The notes under the pieces are model-generated. The model was not told where the DNA came from. It saw nothing but the letters and a program-made list of their open reading frames with translations, and made no database searches. Shown in pieces: positions 43,301 to 53,288 of a stretch of 64,000 nt of DNA. The stretch is taken from assembly GCA_030142905.1 (NCBI GenBank), contig JASJOG010000502.1, positions 1 through 64,000 of the forward strand, given 5' to 3'. This DNA is from Heliopora coerulea. Taxonomy: Eukaryota > Cnidaria > Anthozoa > Scleralcyonacea > Helioporidae. Each line of letters starts with the position of its first letter. The stretch's first letter is position 1. A program made the translations under genes and the position numbers.

Positions 43301-45206
43301 ATCTAATATGATCTTAGAAGGTCAGTGTCCCTCGTGGGGACCTAAAACTTATAGCATTATTCGTTTTACAATAGTTTTCTGTGTTATTTAAACATGTTAT
43401 TGTAAAATCTAACTTTTTATTTCTTGTTGCGTATTTAAAGTAAATACACAATTTAGCCCAGGGGCGGCATATTTATTTCTCAATTAAACTGTCTATCTCC
43501 CCATCTCGCCATCCATCCATTCGTCCATCCATCTATCAATCCATCAACATTAATATCAAAAATGGAGAGCTGCGTACGCAGTTCTGAATTGACATAGAAA
43601 AAGTTTAGAGGTAGTACTCATTTTACTCTTATGAACGGATTTCGCTCTAAACGTCAGTATTTTGTTGTCTCAAATTTTTGGAAGACTACCATCTTCAAAT
43701 TTTTTCTATATTCATCTACCAGTCTATCCATATATTTATACATATGTTAGGTGAGTATGTTTTCATAGATCGGTTTATTGTGGAACGTGGGGTTGATTTT
43801 CAAACCGTAAAACTGATATATTAGTTCATCGACATCATGAATTGGTATTTTTCCTCTGTCCATCGTGGATTTGCCAATAACTGAACTTCACCGACAGTAA
43901 TGATGTTATTCTTGTTTGTTTAGTCCATTGTTTTCTTTTTATCCTCTCCTAGCTCATGGGAAACCACCTTGCGAAGTGGCATCCGATCCTGAGGTAGATA
44001 AAGCACCTGGGATAACGTAAGTTGACTGGTCAAAAACTTTGATTTAACCAATATCACAGGTTGTTCCCTGGATAGTTTTGGTAGCCTTGAATTAAAACCT
44101 AAGAAAACACGTATACGTTTGGAGTATTTATGAATTCTGAAGCCTCGGTCAAGCGCAAAAAATTTTCACGCTTAAGTTCTCTTATCAACATGAACAGTCG
44201 TAAAACAGCCGCTGGGACCAGTTAAAATTTTCCTTTGACTGGTTAGCTGGTCAAAGGAAAACCAGTTAACCAGTTAAAACAGTCAAAATGAAGAAGAAAT
44301 AATAAAAAACAATTATCGAACACTGAACGTCAAATATTTCAGTAAAATTTAAAAGAAACATTTATAAGATTCTCTCTTTGGTGAGGGTTCTCCAAATCTG
44401 ACGTCATGATCATGGTTTTGCCTTTATAGAATGCTATCTTGACGATCTTCACACCCGAATTGTTAGCTTTCACCATTCAGAACAATACTTTTTTCATCAT
44501 TTAACATGATTTTTCTTTTTTTGACTGTTTTACCAGTTAAACTCGTCAAAACTTTTTTGACTGGTCAAAATTTCTTTGACTGGTTAACTAGTCAAACAGT
44601 TAACTGGCCCGGCCTTGAATCTTATTGACTTCAAAGCTTTTCAAATGACCAGAAGTATATCCAAACGTGTTTGATAGCATCTAACAGCGATCGTGAAAAA
44701 GATTTCTTTGAAGAAGGCTTCCGGAAACACTGTGGGAACACAAGTTGAGGCAAGCAGCCTCTGAGGAGTGTCCTGTCCAGGTGAAGAACTGAGTGTTACT
44801 GTCGTGTGAGAAGACTGAGGGAACAACATAAGTTGAGGTAGCCAACCTCTGAGGATTTTCCTGTCCAGGTGAAAGACTAAGTGTTACTGTAGTGTGAAAA
44901 GAGTGAGAGAACAACATAAGTTGAGGTAATCAACCTCTGAGGAGTGTCCTATCTCGGTGAAAAACTGAGTGTTACGATAGCGAATAAAAATTTATGGAAC
45001 AGCCCAAATCGTACAATCTAACGTCGTATGACTAATTTCGTTGAGAGCAGGACATGTTTTAATTTATGCTTAGTACTGGACAAGAAAGCAGTGGAACTTG
45101 TTCAACAGCATCAAGTGCGATGTCGTCGAATACATCTGGTTATCTAAATAACAATCAACAATCAAGGTCTTCAGACGACACGCCGATGAAGGAAATTCCA
45201 GTTTAA
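37385..45206 (+). CDS. Pentapeptide-repeat protein gene, eight exons (5' end undefined)
   Basis: Exons 37385-37460, 38007-38071, 39534-40941, 42092-42175, 42710-42782, 42898-42998, 43953-44016 and 45074-45206 (stop TAA). All borders are AG/GT and phases agree (1, 0, 1, 1, 2, 1, 2), giving about 670 aa. The 1.4-kb exon holds, in order: a charged stretch (EMFEKKVEVEAKGKLK), a glycine-rich hydrophobic segment (residues about 41-87 of the exon: VGVAGPVITVLACLGCGIAV, then LGVGSFVGTAVTATVLAV), a Lys-rich helical region, a Cys-rich patch, and about a dozen pentapeptide repeats (SNADLRACDLSHADF, NSHLEKCDLSE, LSNSKFIETYLSHCNL). The tail exons are Ser/Thr/Asn/Gln-rich and look disordered. Pentapeptide repeats fold as a right-handed beta helix. 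The paired glycine-zipper segments suggest membrane association. No known protein is recognised. The first exon enters in phase 0, so more exons lie upstream. Confidence 0.7.
38696..38980. repeat. (TACA/TACG)n tetranucleotide microsatellite
   Basis: Mixed CATA, CGTA and GATA units. All long frames here are artefacts of the repeat. Confidence 0.95.
39003..39075 (+). repeat. Possible tRNA-like fragment
   Basis: GCCTCTGTAGCTTAGTCGGT followed by CGAGCA resembles an acceptor plus D-arm with an A box. The rest does not fold well. Probably a SINE head. Confidence 0.3.
40942..42091. other. Intron of pentapeptide gene; nothing further seen
   Basis: No exon, RNA or repeat recognised. Confidence 0.4.
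44215..44605. repeat. Inverted-repeat element (GACTGGTTAACT type)
   Basis: Clusters of TTTGACTGGTTAGCTGGTCA at the left (44232) and TTTGACTGGTTAACTAGTCA at the right (44574), with further inverted CCAGTTAAC and TTGACTGG units, frame about 390 bp. It resembles a MITE, in the intron before the last pentapeptide-gene exon. Confidence 0.6.
44742..44990. repeat. 88-bp minisatellite, three units
   Basis: AAGTTGAGG...CCTCTGAGGA...GTGAAAGACT starts at 44742, 44830 and 44918, an exact 88-bp period, about 85% identical by eye. Confidence 0.85.
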
Positions 45207-46520
45207 AAACGAATTGGTTCGGTAAGAAGCTTCGGTAAACAACAAATCTATTTTTGAGTGGCTTTTTATGCGTTGAATGTGTATTGACCGCATATTACAT
45301 GGAGTTGGTATTAAGATTTGTCACAGAAATCGACAAAAGCTGTGTTCACGAACTGTTGTTTTGCTATGAAGACTCAGATTATCCATCTTCCAAGACAAGA
45401 ATCTAGAACATACATTCCCGGTTAATGTCGATACATACGCATGAAATAACGAGAGGGAATTTTAGGTGACCCATTTCGGGAGGTTGGAGAAAAACTATTA
45501 TTTATCATGGCAACGATCCTAAACCACCGCCATTGGTTCAGTAGTCCAACGGTCTACCTGAAGTAAAAGGCAACCCAAAATATTGGATGAGTGGGATAAT
45601 AGTATATGCTAACTTCAAAAATCTTGTCTGGATCTTCGCCGCACTCAGACTACGCAAAAAAGAGAGTTTCTCCCCTGGGCTGCATCACCTGTGGGGCTGT
45701 GTCCCCCAATAATTCTGGAACTAAAAATTCAAAAACATTTAACAATAATTTGAAAATTCACTGAAACATTGTTAAAAATGGTGAGTGTCTCTTGTAATGT
45801 CTGAAGATTATAAAAGAATCCTACAATTACACTACAGACTATGGCAGAGAGGGGATCATTCCCATCGCTATAAGGAAACCTTAGAAAGATGTTTTTTGAG
45901 TCCATGACAAGAGTTAAACTGTGTTATCATGTAGACTGGTTTTGAATTTTTAAGACTTTGTCTAATCATGTGAATCTGTCGCTAAAATCCTTGGTATGTT
46001 TAAAAATAACTACTGATACATATGGTACACTTTCTTTTTACTACAAACTATGGCAGAGGGGGGATCATTCCCATCGCTATAAGGAAAGCTTTATTTTCAA
46101 TTAAATAGGCAAAAGTTTGCTTCAAGATGTTCTCAAAATGTAGGAAGTGGCATTACACGGACGTTAAATTTTCAAAATATACCGGCGAAGCATGGCCCCG
46201 GATCCCCCTAACTGGGCTGGGATTGCGCTCCCGGATCAGGAATGCCCAATCCTTTTGAGTTTACTTTGGCAGTAACACCAAAACACCCACACGTTATCAT
46301 GACGAATGTGATACAGTGCGTCTGCTTAACAAATCCGGATTTTCTTCTTCCTCTCTAACGGGGAAACCTATCTTTAAATTTTTTTTTTGTTTTTTGTTTT
46401 TTTTCCACAGGTGAACAAGTTGAATGCTCAACATAACTGATGGAACGTAACTTTTAAATGATACGACATTGAAATTGAAATGGAGTTATGAATTTGTTAC
46501 TGCTGTTGTTCTCTCATCAT
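45207..46520. other. 3' flank of pentapeptide gene, with a 207-bp-spaced direct repeat
   Basis: ACTATGGCAGAG and GGGATCATTCCCATCGCTAT followed by AAGGAAA occur at about 45839-45887 and again at 46046-46090. No coding region recognised. Confidence 0.5.
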
Positions 46521-46521
46521 T

Positions 46522-47365
46522 TTTGTTAGAACCTCGCTGGCTCGAACTCGGTTAACTCGAACTCCCCGCTAACTCAAACCAAATTCAATTTCCCCTGTAT
46601 TTGATCATATTTTCCCTAATATTTACTATCATATAACGAGAATTCCGTTAATTTGAACTCCCAAATAACTTGAACTAATTTTATATTCCCTTGGTTCAAA
46701 TTTACCCCGTTAACTCGAACTCTATTTTAGAAACGTAGGTCGATAAACTTGAAAGTGTCAGGACGTAACTGCTTAATTAATCGGAATCTTAAATCTTTAC
46801 TGATAACATCGTGAAAATGTATGGAAACGTAATTCAAACCCAGAAAAGACCATCCTTCCGGAGTGATGCAGTTTAAAGTTCACATAACGAACTGATTATC
46901 CTAGGTAAATATTGTGGATACAATTATAATTCCTGATTGTCACACAAATTAGTCTTGAGTAGTCCGTCGCAACTGTTCTAGTTTATTCAGTTTATTTTGT
47001 AGGGCTTTCAGAAATTTGTACAGCCGTATGTATACGACCCAAACATTCACTGAAACTGCACATGTATTCTGGTATAGTCATTTTATCATAAACAGTTATT
47101 CAACTCAATAGTGGTAGACATTAAAATATGATAATATTGGTATTGAGGACAACACATTTAACTCTATCCATAACAAAAAATTAAAATATTTTTAACTGAC
47201 TGGACCAAAATGACTGGCAATTGTGGATGAATCATAAAACCACGATATCCTATTAATTGTTAACAGGATACTTGAAATCCAACGCCCACCCCGCTAACTC
47301 GAACCCCCGCTAACTCAAATTATTTTTCATCACCGTTGGCAGTTCGAGTTAGCGGAGTTCTACTG
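46522..47365. mobile_element. pogo/Tigger-type non-autonomous DNA transposon
   Basis: The right end AGTTAGCGGAGTTCTACTG followed by TA, and the left end GAACCTCGCTGGCTCGAACT, form terminal inverted repeats. The interior contains many further CGNTAACTCGAACT units in both orientations. The GTAGAAC...CGAAC tip and TA target are typical of Tigger/pogo. No transposase. Confidence 0.65.
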
Positions 47366-48504
47366 TATTCAAATTGACTATTTATCGACAAAAGGCCCTG
47401 AACCAAAGTGCTTTGTAAAAACCAGATTAAAACTCTTTTTTATTCGGAGTTATTAGATAACACGGTATACCAGCGTAAAATTGCATTTTAAATTTGTATC
47501 AAAAACAATTATTTAGAGTTCAAATTTTATCTCGTTTGTTTTGTCGATTTCCTTTTTGTTTTGTTTGTTGAAGAAATATGGAAATGGTAAAACTGTGGAT
47601 ACACGTTTATTACGTCGTTCTAGCTTCCTTCCAGAAGGTCTAATCCTTCGTTGAGACTAAGCAAACCTTTCTAAAGCCTTCCTCTCGTATTCCTTGTTAT
47701 CAGTCGCTCCTCTGTTGGCGGAAAAATGCTTACATACAGACAAATTTCTACTAACCCTTTCACGACAGAACCAATTTTGTATTTGCACTAGGCTTCCTTG
47801 TGCAGAGGGAGAAGCTCTTCCTTGACGTCATGTCCAGGTAGTTCCCTGGTAAATTGAGTACGGTCTGCTATGTCACTAATTTGCTCATTGCTTTGCCATT
47901 ATTGATAGTGCAGACGTGCATTTTTTCATTCTGAAGGCCGACTTCCAATGGGTGTAAAATGTCACGCGGACGACGTTCCTCGAGTCGATTCGCTAATATT
48001 GATTGACGTAAAATGTCACGTGGAAAAGTTGATTTCAAGTCATACTTTTCACAAAAGATTTGTCACACACCCAACTTTTTACACCCACTGGAAATCGGCC
48101 TTGAAACAAGGGTATAGACAGACATGCCAGAACTGTCGCTCAATAATTTTAATGAGAGAAAAAGAACAAAAGCGGACAATAAAATAACGGAATACTAAAT
48201 TAAATTTCAGGACAATTTCAGTAAATCCAAACCGGTCTGATTCACTACAGTAACTTGGGAAGTCCTAACCTTAAAGTCGCGATAAAAATCTGGAGTAACG
48301 GAAAAGTTACCAGCTAATATTTTAACGTCACAACATCATCTTGCGTGCTGCCAAAGCACAATGAATGGACTGGGTCCAAATATTTTCGAAGGGAAAATAT
48401 GGCGGACGTTTGGAATTATTTCGCAATAACAGTCCATTCATCTTCTCTTGACAAATTGTGGACCAAATAACTTCTGTTGTACAATTGTCATATATCATTA
48501 GACA
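47366..48504. other. Intergenic, with a short fold-back at 47935-48100
   Basis: GGCCGACTTCCAATGGGTGT at 47937 and its inverse at about 48074-48097 (arms about 24 bp, one mismatch or so) enclose 110 bp. Probably a small MITE. A second, short inverted pair TGAATGGACTG / CAGTCCATTCA lies at 48361-48445, just ahead of the DPP8/9-like start codon. Confidence 0.5.
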
Positions 48505-50804
48505 ATGGCAGATGGTGTGGCGCGGAAGAGGAGTTGGTGTGAGCTTGTTTCAGCTGTAAAAGCAACCAGAAACTTGTCTTGCGGTCACTCCAGCTGGACG
48601 CCAAATAACTTTACTTTTAGTGATACCAAGTTGTATTTCCCGGCTTTGCCAGAAGGACGGAGCGAGTATACGTTGTTTTACTTGGATTTAAAGGTCAATG
48701 AGTTGGATGAAAAATCGCGTATCTATGCAGCTTCGTGGCATCTTCTGGCACGTAGATTGACAAGGACCTTTTCAAGGCTTTTCCAGAGAAGAGGAACCTC
48801 TTAGAGAAAGAAAACGGTTGGGTAGTTTTGGGATAGCATCTTACGAGTATGATAAAATCTCGAGAAGCATTCTAATTTCAGCATCTAGTAGTTTTTACAT
48901 GTGTAGAGACCACGTCTTAACGTCGGTAAGTGTTGTTTTGTTATTGTGAACGATTGTCGTGTACAACGTATGTGGAGGGGAAACAGGTTCTACCAGAAAT
49001 CAAAAGTCATGGATCAATATGTAGTATTCTGTTTATATCATACACTCTCTCAGTTATAGGCCAACCTGTTTATCAAATGAAAATTCTTTCTGGCTGAAAG
49101 CCTTCCATACATTTATATAGTACACCTTTCTATTATGATATGGTACATATATTTCCTTGACCATATTCCCAGACTTCCTATTATGTCACACACGTGGAAA
49201 ATCTTCCACAAAAATTGTTTTTTCAACTGTTGTGCTATTCAGCACACAGAGTTTAACATGTAGCATGCTGCACACACTCAGGTATCTCAGCTACTAAAAA
49301 TAAATATTGAATTAAAGATTTTTGCAGTTTTATTGTTTACCGTAGTTCTTTACCTTTGGAATAAATGTTGATTTTGTCTTGGTTTCTTCAATGGTTGGGT
49401 GGAGCATGAACCACAAACAGTCTATATATTTGAAGTTGCTGACCAAACAGGGAATTACTTCTGGTACAATGTTTTTCCAAGGTTTTTGATGCACATTTTC
49501 TCCCCTATTTCTGCCTGCCACATGTACTTATCAAAGAATAGAGTCTGGCAATGTACTCAACAAAAACATAAGTTATACATTATATACCAACACATGTTGT
49601 GAATTATGCATTTTGAAGCAACCAGTCAAGGTTGAGTTTGAGTGTTTTGTCAGGGTTATTAACATGAGAGATGATGAAAACCAAGGGTGTGGCCCAGGGT
49701 TTTTGTTATTTTTAAGTGTTTGGGGTCCCCTGATGAAACATGATTAACATTAAACTAGTGTTTGAACTAACTTGTCAAATTAATATTCATACTGATTGAT
49801 ATCATGTTTGTTGCACTGATTTGCATATACGAGTTAAGACATGCCGTCCAGATTGCTATCAATTTTCTGACATATATTCATTGGGTAACAAAATGCATGC
49901 ATGCTATGTAGTGTTTATGGATTGCTTGCGATAATTCATAAATTATTACTGAGTTTGAGTATCAGATTTCCTAAGTTACTTATAGCACTTAGGTTATGAG
50001 TGCAGTAAAAACCCTTACAAGGATATGTAAACCCAAGGCTTATGGGCAAACTCAGTTTGATTTGACAACAAATTTGAAGTAAAGTTGAAATATGAATGAA
50101 AAACTTTTATTTTATCTGGGTAATCCTTTCAGTGCTACAGTAAGCACTGTTATCAACAGGAGTATTGAATAAATTTGTCATTGTAGTTATTTCCATGTCT
50201 TGTTGTGTGCTCAAATCTTGGTCCTCAAGATGGCAGTATTTTTTTGTGTTCAGTACAGTGACCCACTCATTGTATTAGTTTTGGAAAAAAATTTTTAAAA
50301 TATAAAAAAGTTATAAAAGCTTAAAATCAAGTATCTGGATCCAAGTTTCATGGTGTGTCACCTTTATATTAGGTTGGATTTTTTTTATCCATCACTATAT
50401 GAAGGATGAGGGGCTAAAAGGGTTTTAACCAGAAAAGTTTTAATTTTATAATATTATTTTATTAAGGCCCCAGGGACTCAAGTGCTCACCTTGTTCCTGG
50501 TGAGGTAACGACACAAACAAATGAGATGAGAATAGATCCCAAAATATCTCCTTCAGACTCAAATGTTATTGCATTTATTCATCACAATGACCTTTGGGTG
50601 ACCAACGTCCCTTCAAACAAGGAGAAACAATTGAGTTCGACAAATTCTGAACTTCTGAATGTGGTAGATGAGGCACTGTGGGCTGGAGTTCCATCTTTTG
50701 TGGTTCAAGAAGAATTTGATTGTTACTCTGGATACTGGTGGCAGCCACTTACAGAAAGTGATGATTACTCAAAAGTCAACAAATATTGTATACTACATGA
50801 AGAG
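48505..50804 (+). pseudogene. DPP8/DPP9-like dipeptidyl peptidase, N-terminal part only
   Basis: Exon 1 (48505-48925) starts at ATG and matches the N terminus of the DPP8/DPP9 family: RKRSWCELV, LYFPALPEGRSEYTLFYLDL, then in a second frame REEEPLRERKRLGSFGIASY. The frame changes once near 48755. Exon 2 (50467-50804) reads RIDPKISPSDSNVIAFIHHN, DLWVTNV, then VPSFVVQEEFDCYSGYWWQP, the highly conserved start of the beta-propeller (QEEFDRYSGYWWCP in the family). These cytosolic serine proteases cleave after Xaa-Pro; in mammals they restrain NLRP1/CARD8. Exon 1 leaves in phase 0 and exon 2 enters in phase 1, so an exon is missing between them. No later propeller or catalytic exons are found within 13 kb downstream. 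Partial duplicate or broken gene is favoured over a functional one. Confidence 0.8.
48926..50466. other. Intron of the DPP8/9-like locus; open frames on both strands at 49330-49602
   Basis: The minus-strand frame 49330-49521 (KPWKNIVPEVIPCLVSNFKY) has protein-like composition but no recognised domain. It is possibly a fragment of a repeat. The expected missing exon was not identified. Confidence 0.3.
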
Positions 50805-51530
50805 GTTTGTCTAAGACTGTGACATACTCTTTAACAAGTGAACAATTTACACAGTTTGAGGAAAGAACTATGGCACTTCAAGAATCAACATTAACAGAAG
50901 ACAAACTTAAATTTTACAAACTCGCTAAAAAATACCTTCACCCTTAGTTAAATGTCAAATTCATGGCACCCCTCTGAATGAGCTACTTTTCTCACAAACC
51001 AAAATGCAACATCAGTTAGAACAAGGTGGTTGGTTGTTTTTATTGTGTATATTTGACTTGAACTTGTACAATTCGTTTTATAGATCAACAGCAAAACAGT
51101 TTCAGCACAGCTCTTCACACAACTGCATTGAAAAATTAAAATTACTTCATATAACTAAACCTTTAGACACCTTTAAATGGCAAGTGTTATCAAAGCAAAA
51201 TTTGCCTCAAATACCATCAATATCTATTTTAATGGTATATTTCTTTAAAAATTGCTAAAGAATGGCATTGAAACATTATATTGCAAATCTGTGCAAAGTA
51301 CACAGATTTTTTTACCAAATGTAATTCTTATCCTGAGAAACATTTTCCTGTTTCAAATGACTGTGTAGAGCAGTTCATTTAAAGGTTCATCAAAGTTTAA
51401 AAATCCAAATATCAATGAAACAAGCATAACTGAAACAGCCACCTGTGAATTGTGGTAAAACTGTTAATAAATTACTTTAGTATACTGGAGACCAGTTTAA
51501 CATATTACATGTCATAGTACAGCCCAGGAA
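50805..51530. other. No gene recognised
   Basis: AT-rich, no continuation of the DPP8/9 propeller detected. Confidence 0.35.
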
Positions 51531-51533
51531 TCT

Positions 51534-51734
51534 TCAATTGGCAGCTTGCTGTCTAGATGTGGCCCATGAAACCTTCTTGAATCTATTAAAATTTTGTGGC
51601 TTGGGAACGCCAAACAACCACGGCTTTTTCCATCCATAAAACCGGGCACTGTAAAAGAAAAAATCTCTGGCCTCCACAGTACGTAGACTATGAAGTAGAT
51701 CTCGAAGTGCAGTACACGCTACCAACACGATCAC
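51534..51734 (-). CDS. Uncharacterised small open frame near a housekeeping-type promoter
   Basis: 66 codons, ending in TGA near 51534, reading VACTALRDLLHSLRTVEARD, then FYGWKKPWLFGVPKPQNFNR. No domain recognised. A TTTTTCTTTTACAG tract in the middle (about 51648) looks like an acceptor, so part may be intron with the exon beginning at SARFYGW. About 230 bp upstream on the same strand are ETS- and YY1-like motifs. No upstream ATG in frame is obvious. Confidence 0.25.
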   Translation of the reverse strand: MIVLVACTALRDLLHSLRTVEARDFFFYSARFYGWKKPWLFGVPKPQNFNRFKKVSWATSRQQAAN

Positions 51735-51943
51735 TCGTTGCTCAATAGTCGATTATTTATCACGGAAAAATCAGTAATTTTAGAGAAAATTGGACAATTT
51801 TAAAGGCTGTTGTCTCTCCTCGTCATGTTTTCACTTAAAATTTGACAATTATACGCCAAGAACCTACACACGTTGAAAGTTCTCCTCCAATTTCTTCGAT
51901 GTAACCTACACAAAATATACCGCGCACCTAGAAAAGTGGTCAC

Positions 51944-51985
51944 TCCAATATGGCCGCCACGGCTGACTTCCGGCTTCACTTTTTG
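51944..51985. promoter_or_regulatory. Candidate bidirectional promoter with YY1-like and ETS-like motifs
   Basis: CAATATGGCCGCCACGG (YY1-type AATATGGCCGCC) is followed by ACTTCCGGCTTC (ETS-type CTTCCGG). It lies between a minus-strand open frame (51534-51734) and a plus-strand one (52070-52205). Motif recognition only. Confidence 0.35.
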
Positions 51986-52061
51986 AACAATAGTTGCTTA
52001 GTCTAGTCCTATTTTTCAGATCAGTGCTCGATAGTCACTGAAAGCAATTTCAAACAACTAA

Positions 52062-52207
52062 ACATGCGATATCCCTGGAAAAGCTTAGAGCAGAACTGGA
52101 AATGCAACAGTTTAATTACTACACCCAGGCTGGATCCTCCCTCTCTTCAAGCCAAGTCTGGATCAGCGAGTGTCACGCGTTACGTCGTCAGAGTGAACAA
52201 GATTTAC
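52062..52207 (+). CDS. Possible first exon, coiled-coil-like
   Basis: One frame reads ISLEKLRAELEMQQFNYYTQ, then SSSQVWISECHALRRQSEQDL, ending at a CGT-GTAATA donor-like site. It has heptad-like character and good codon variety but no in-frame ATG before residue M at 52102. Another frame has an ATG at 52064 in fair context. No family recognised; no downstream exon found. Confidence 0.25.
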
Positions 52208-52209
52208 GT

Positions 52210-52844
52210 GTAATAATTATTGGCTTGAATAAATTATTTAAGAATTGTTTGCTGTGCAGTAATTCTCACCAAACTGTGTTAAGGAGGGTTAAACTGGCTC
52301 TGATATCGCAATATAAAGACAGAATTTGATTGCGCATTACAGAGATAGCTGCTTGTATGCGTTTCAAGAATGAATTTCATTGCCTTGTAGGCACGGCTGA
52401 CCAGAATCTCACGGAAGCAGGCTTGCTTTTGAGCTATTGCTCCCCCCCAGTTTCAGTCCACGTTGGGTATAACTTCTGGTGAACACTACATGACATACAC
52501 GAAGGAACTCGAAAGCTGTACGGAAAAGAGGAATCGGGCTAGGTTATATCAGTCTCTGGTCAGTTGATGTAGTCCAGACCTGGTAAAGTCTTTCATTCAA
52601 TTAAAACTTTAAATTATTACCAGACAAGAACTTGGCCATCCAGTAAATGAAGAGGACTGAAAAAAAGAGAAACTTTAAGAATTTTTATACAGCATTGTGA
52701 TGGGAAAAGATGGAGAACGATTGTTCCAGCTGGAGAACCGGCCAAGAATATTGCCGGTTTTGTACTAAGATATTTTATCGTCTTATTGATCTCTAAATTG
52801 TAACTGACTCAGAGTTAAGCTTCTTATGTATTATCCCTAACAAA
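52210..52844. other. No gene recognised
   Basis: No support for exons or known repeats. Confidence 0.35.
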
Positions 52845-53262
52845 AAATTTCACTTACAATTTAACATATGAAAATATTTCATTTGTGAGTTATTTCAATT
52901 CCATTTGTGAAGTGAAAATTTCATATGTGAAATTAATATTTATTGGTGAATGTTTCATTTCATGTCTGAAATACTTGTTTCGTACCCCAAAATTTCACAT
53001 GTGAAATTTTGAACCAGTTCATTTCACACGTGAATTAGTTATTTCGTATGTGAAAATCTTCTCATTTCATATGAAAAATACATGATTTATCCACCAAAAT
53101 TTCACAAGTGAAATTTTGAACCAGTACATTTCACATGTGAATTAAATATCTCATGCAAAAACGTTCCCTTGCATTTCATGTGTGAAATGAAAATTTCATA
53201 AGCGAAAATGTTCCAATTCCATATGTCTTTCATATGTTAAATAACATGTGAAATTTTTTAAG
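52845..53262. repeat. Array of palindromic TTTCACATGTGAAA motifs (copy 3, longer)
   Basis: The same family as 8970-9245 and 13815-14105 but about 420 bp, with an internal near-duplication (AAAATTTCACATGTGAAATT at 52990 and again, diverged, near 53095). It abuts the fibrinogen-like exon. Confidence 0.7.
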
Positions 53263-53288
53263 GGATATTACTGTGTTTACCTTTTCAG

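Noticed and set aside
44641..44917. Minus-strand frames with repeated FHTTVTLSLSPGQ
   Set aside because: They arise from the 88-bp minisatellite, not a protein repeat.
47948..48187. A 79-codon frame with Cys and His residues as a zinc-finger gene
   Set aside because: It lies inside a fold-back repeat (24-bp inverted arms) and has no recognisable finger spacing.
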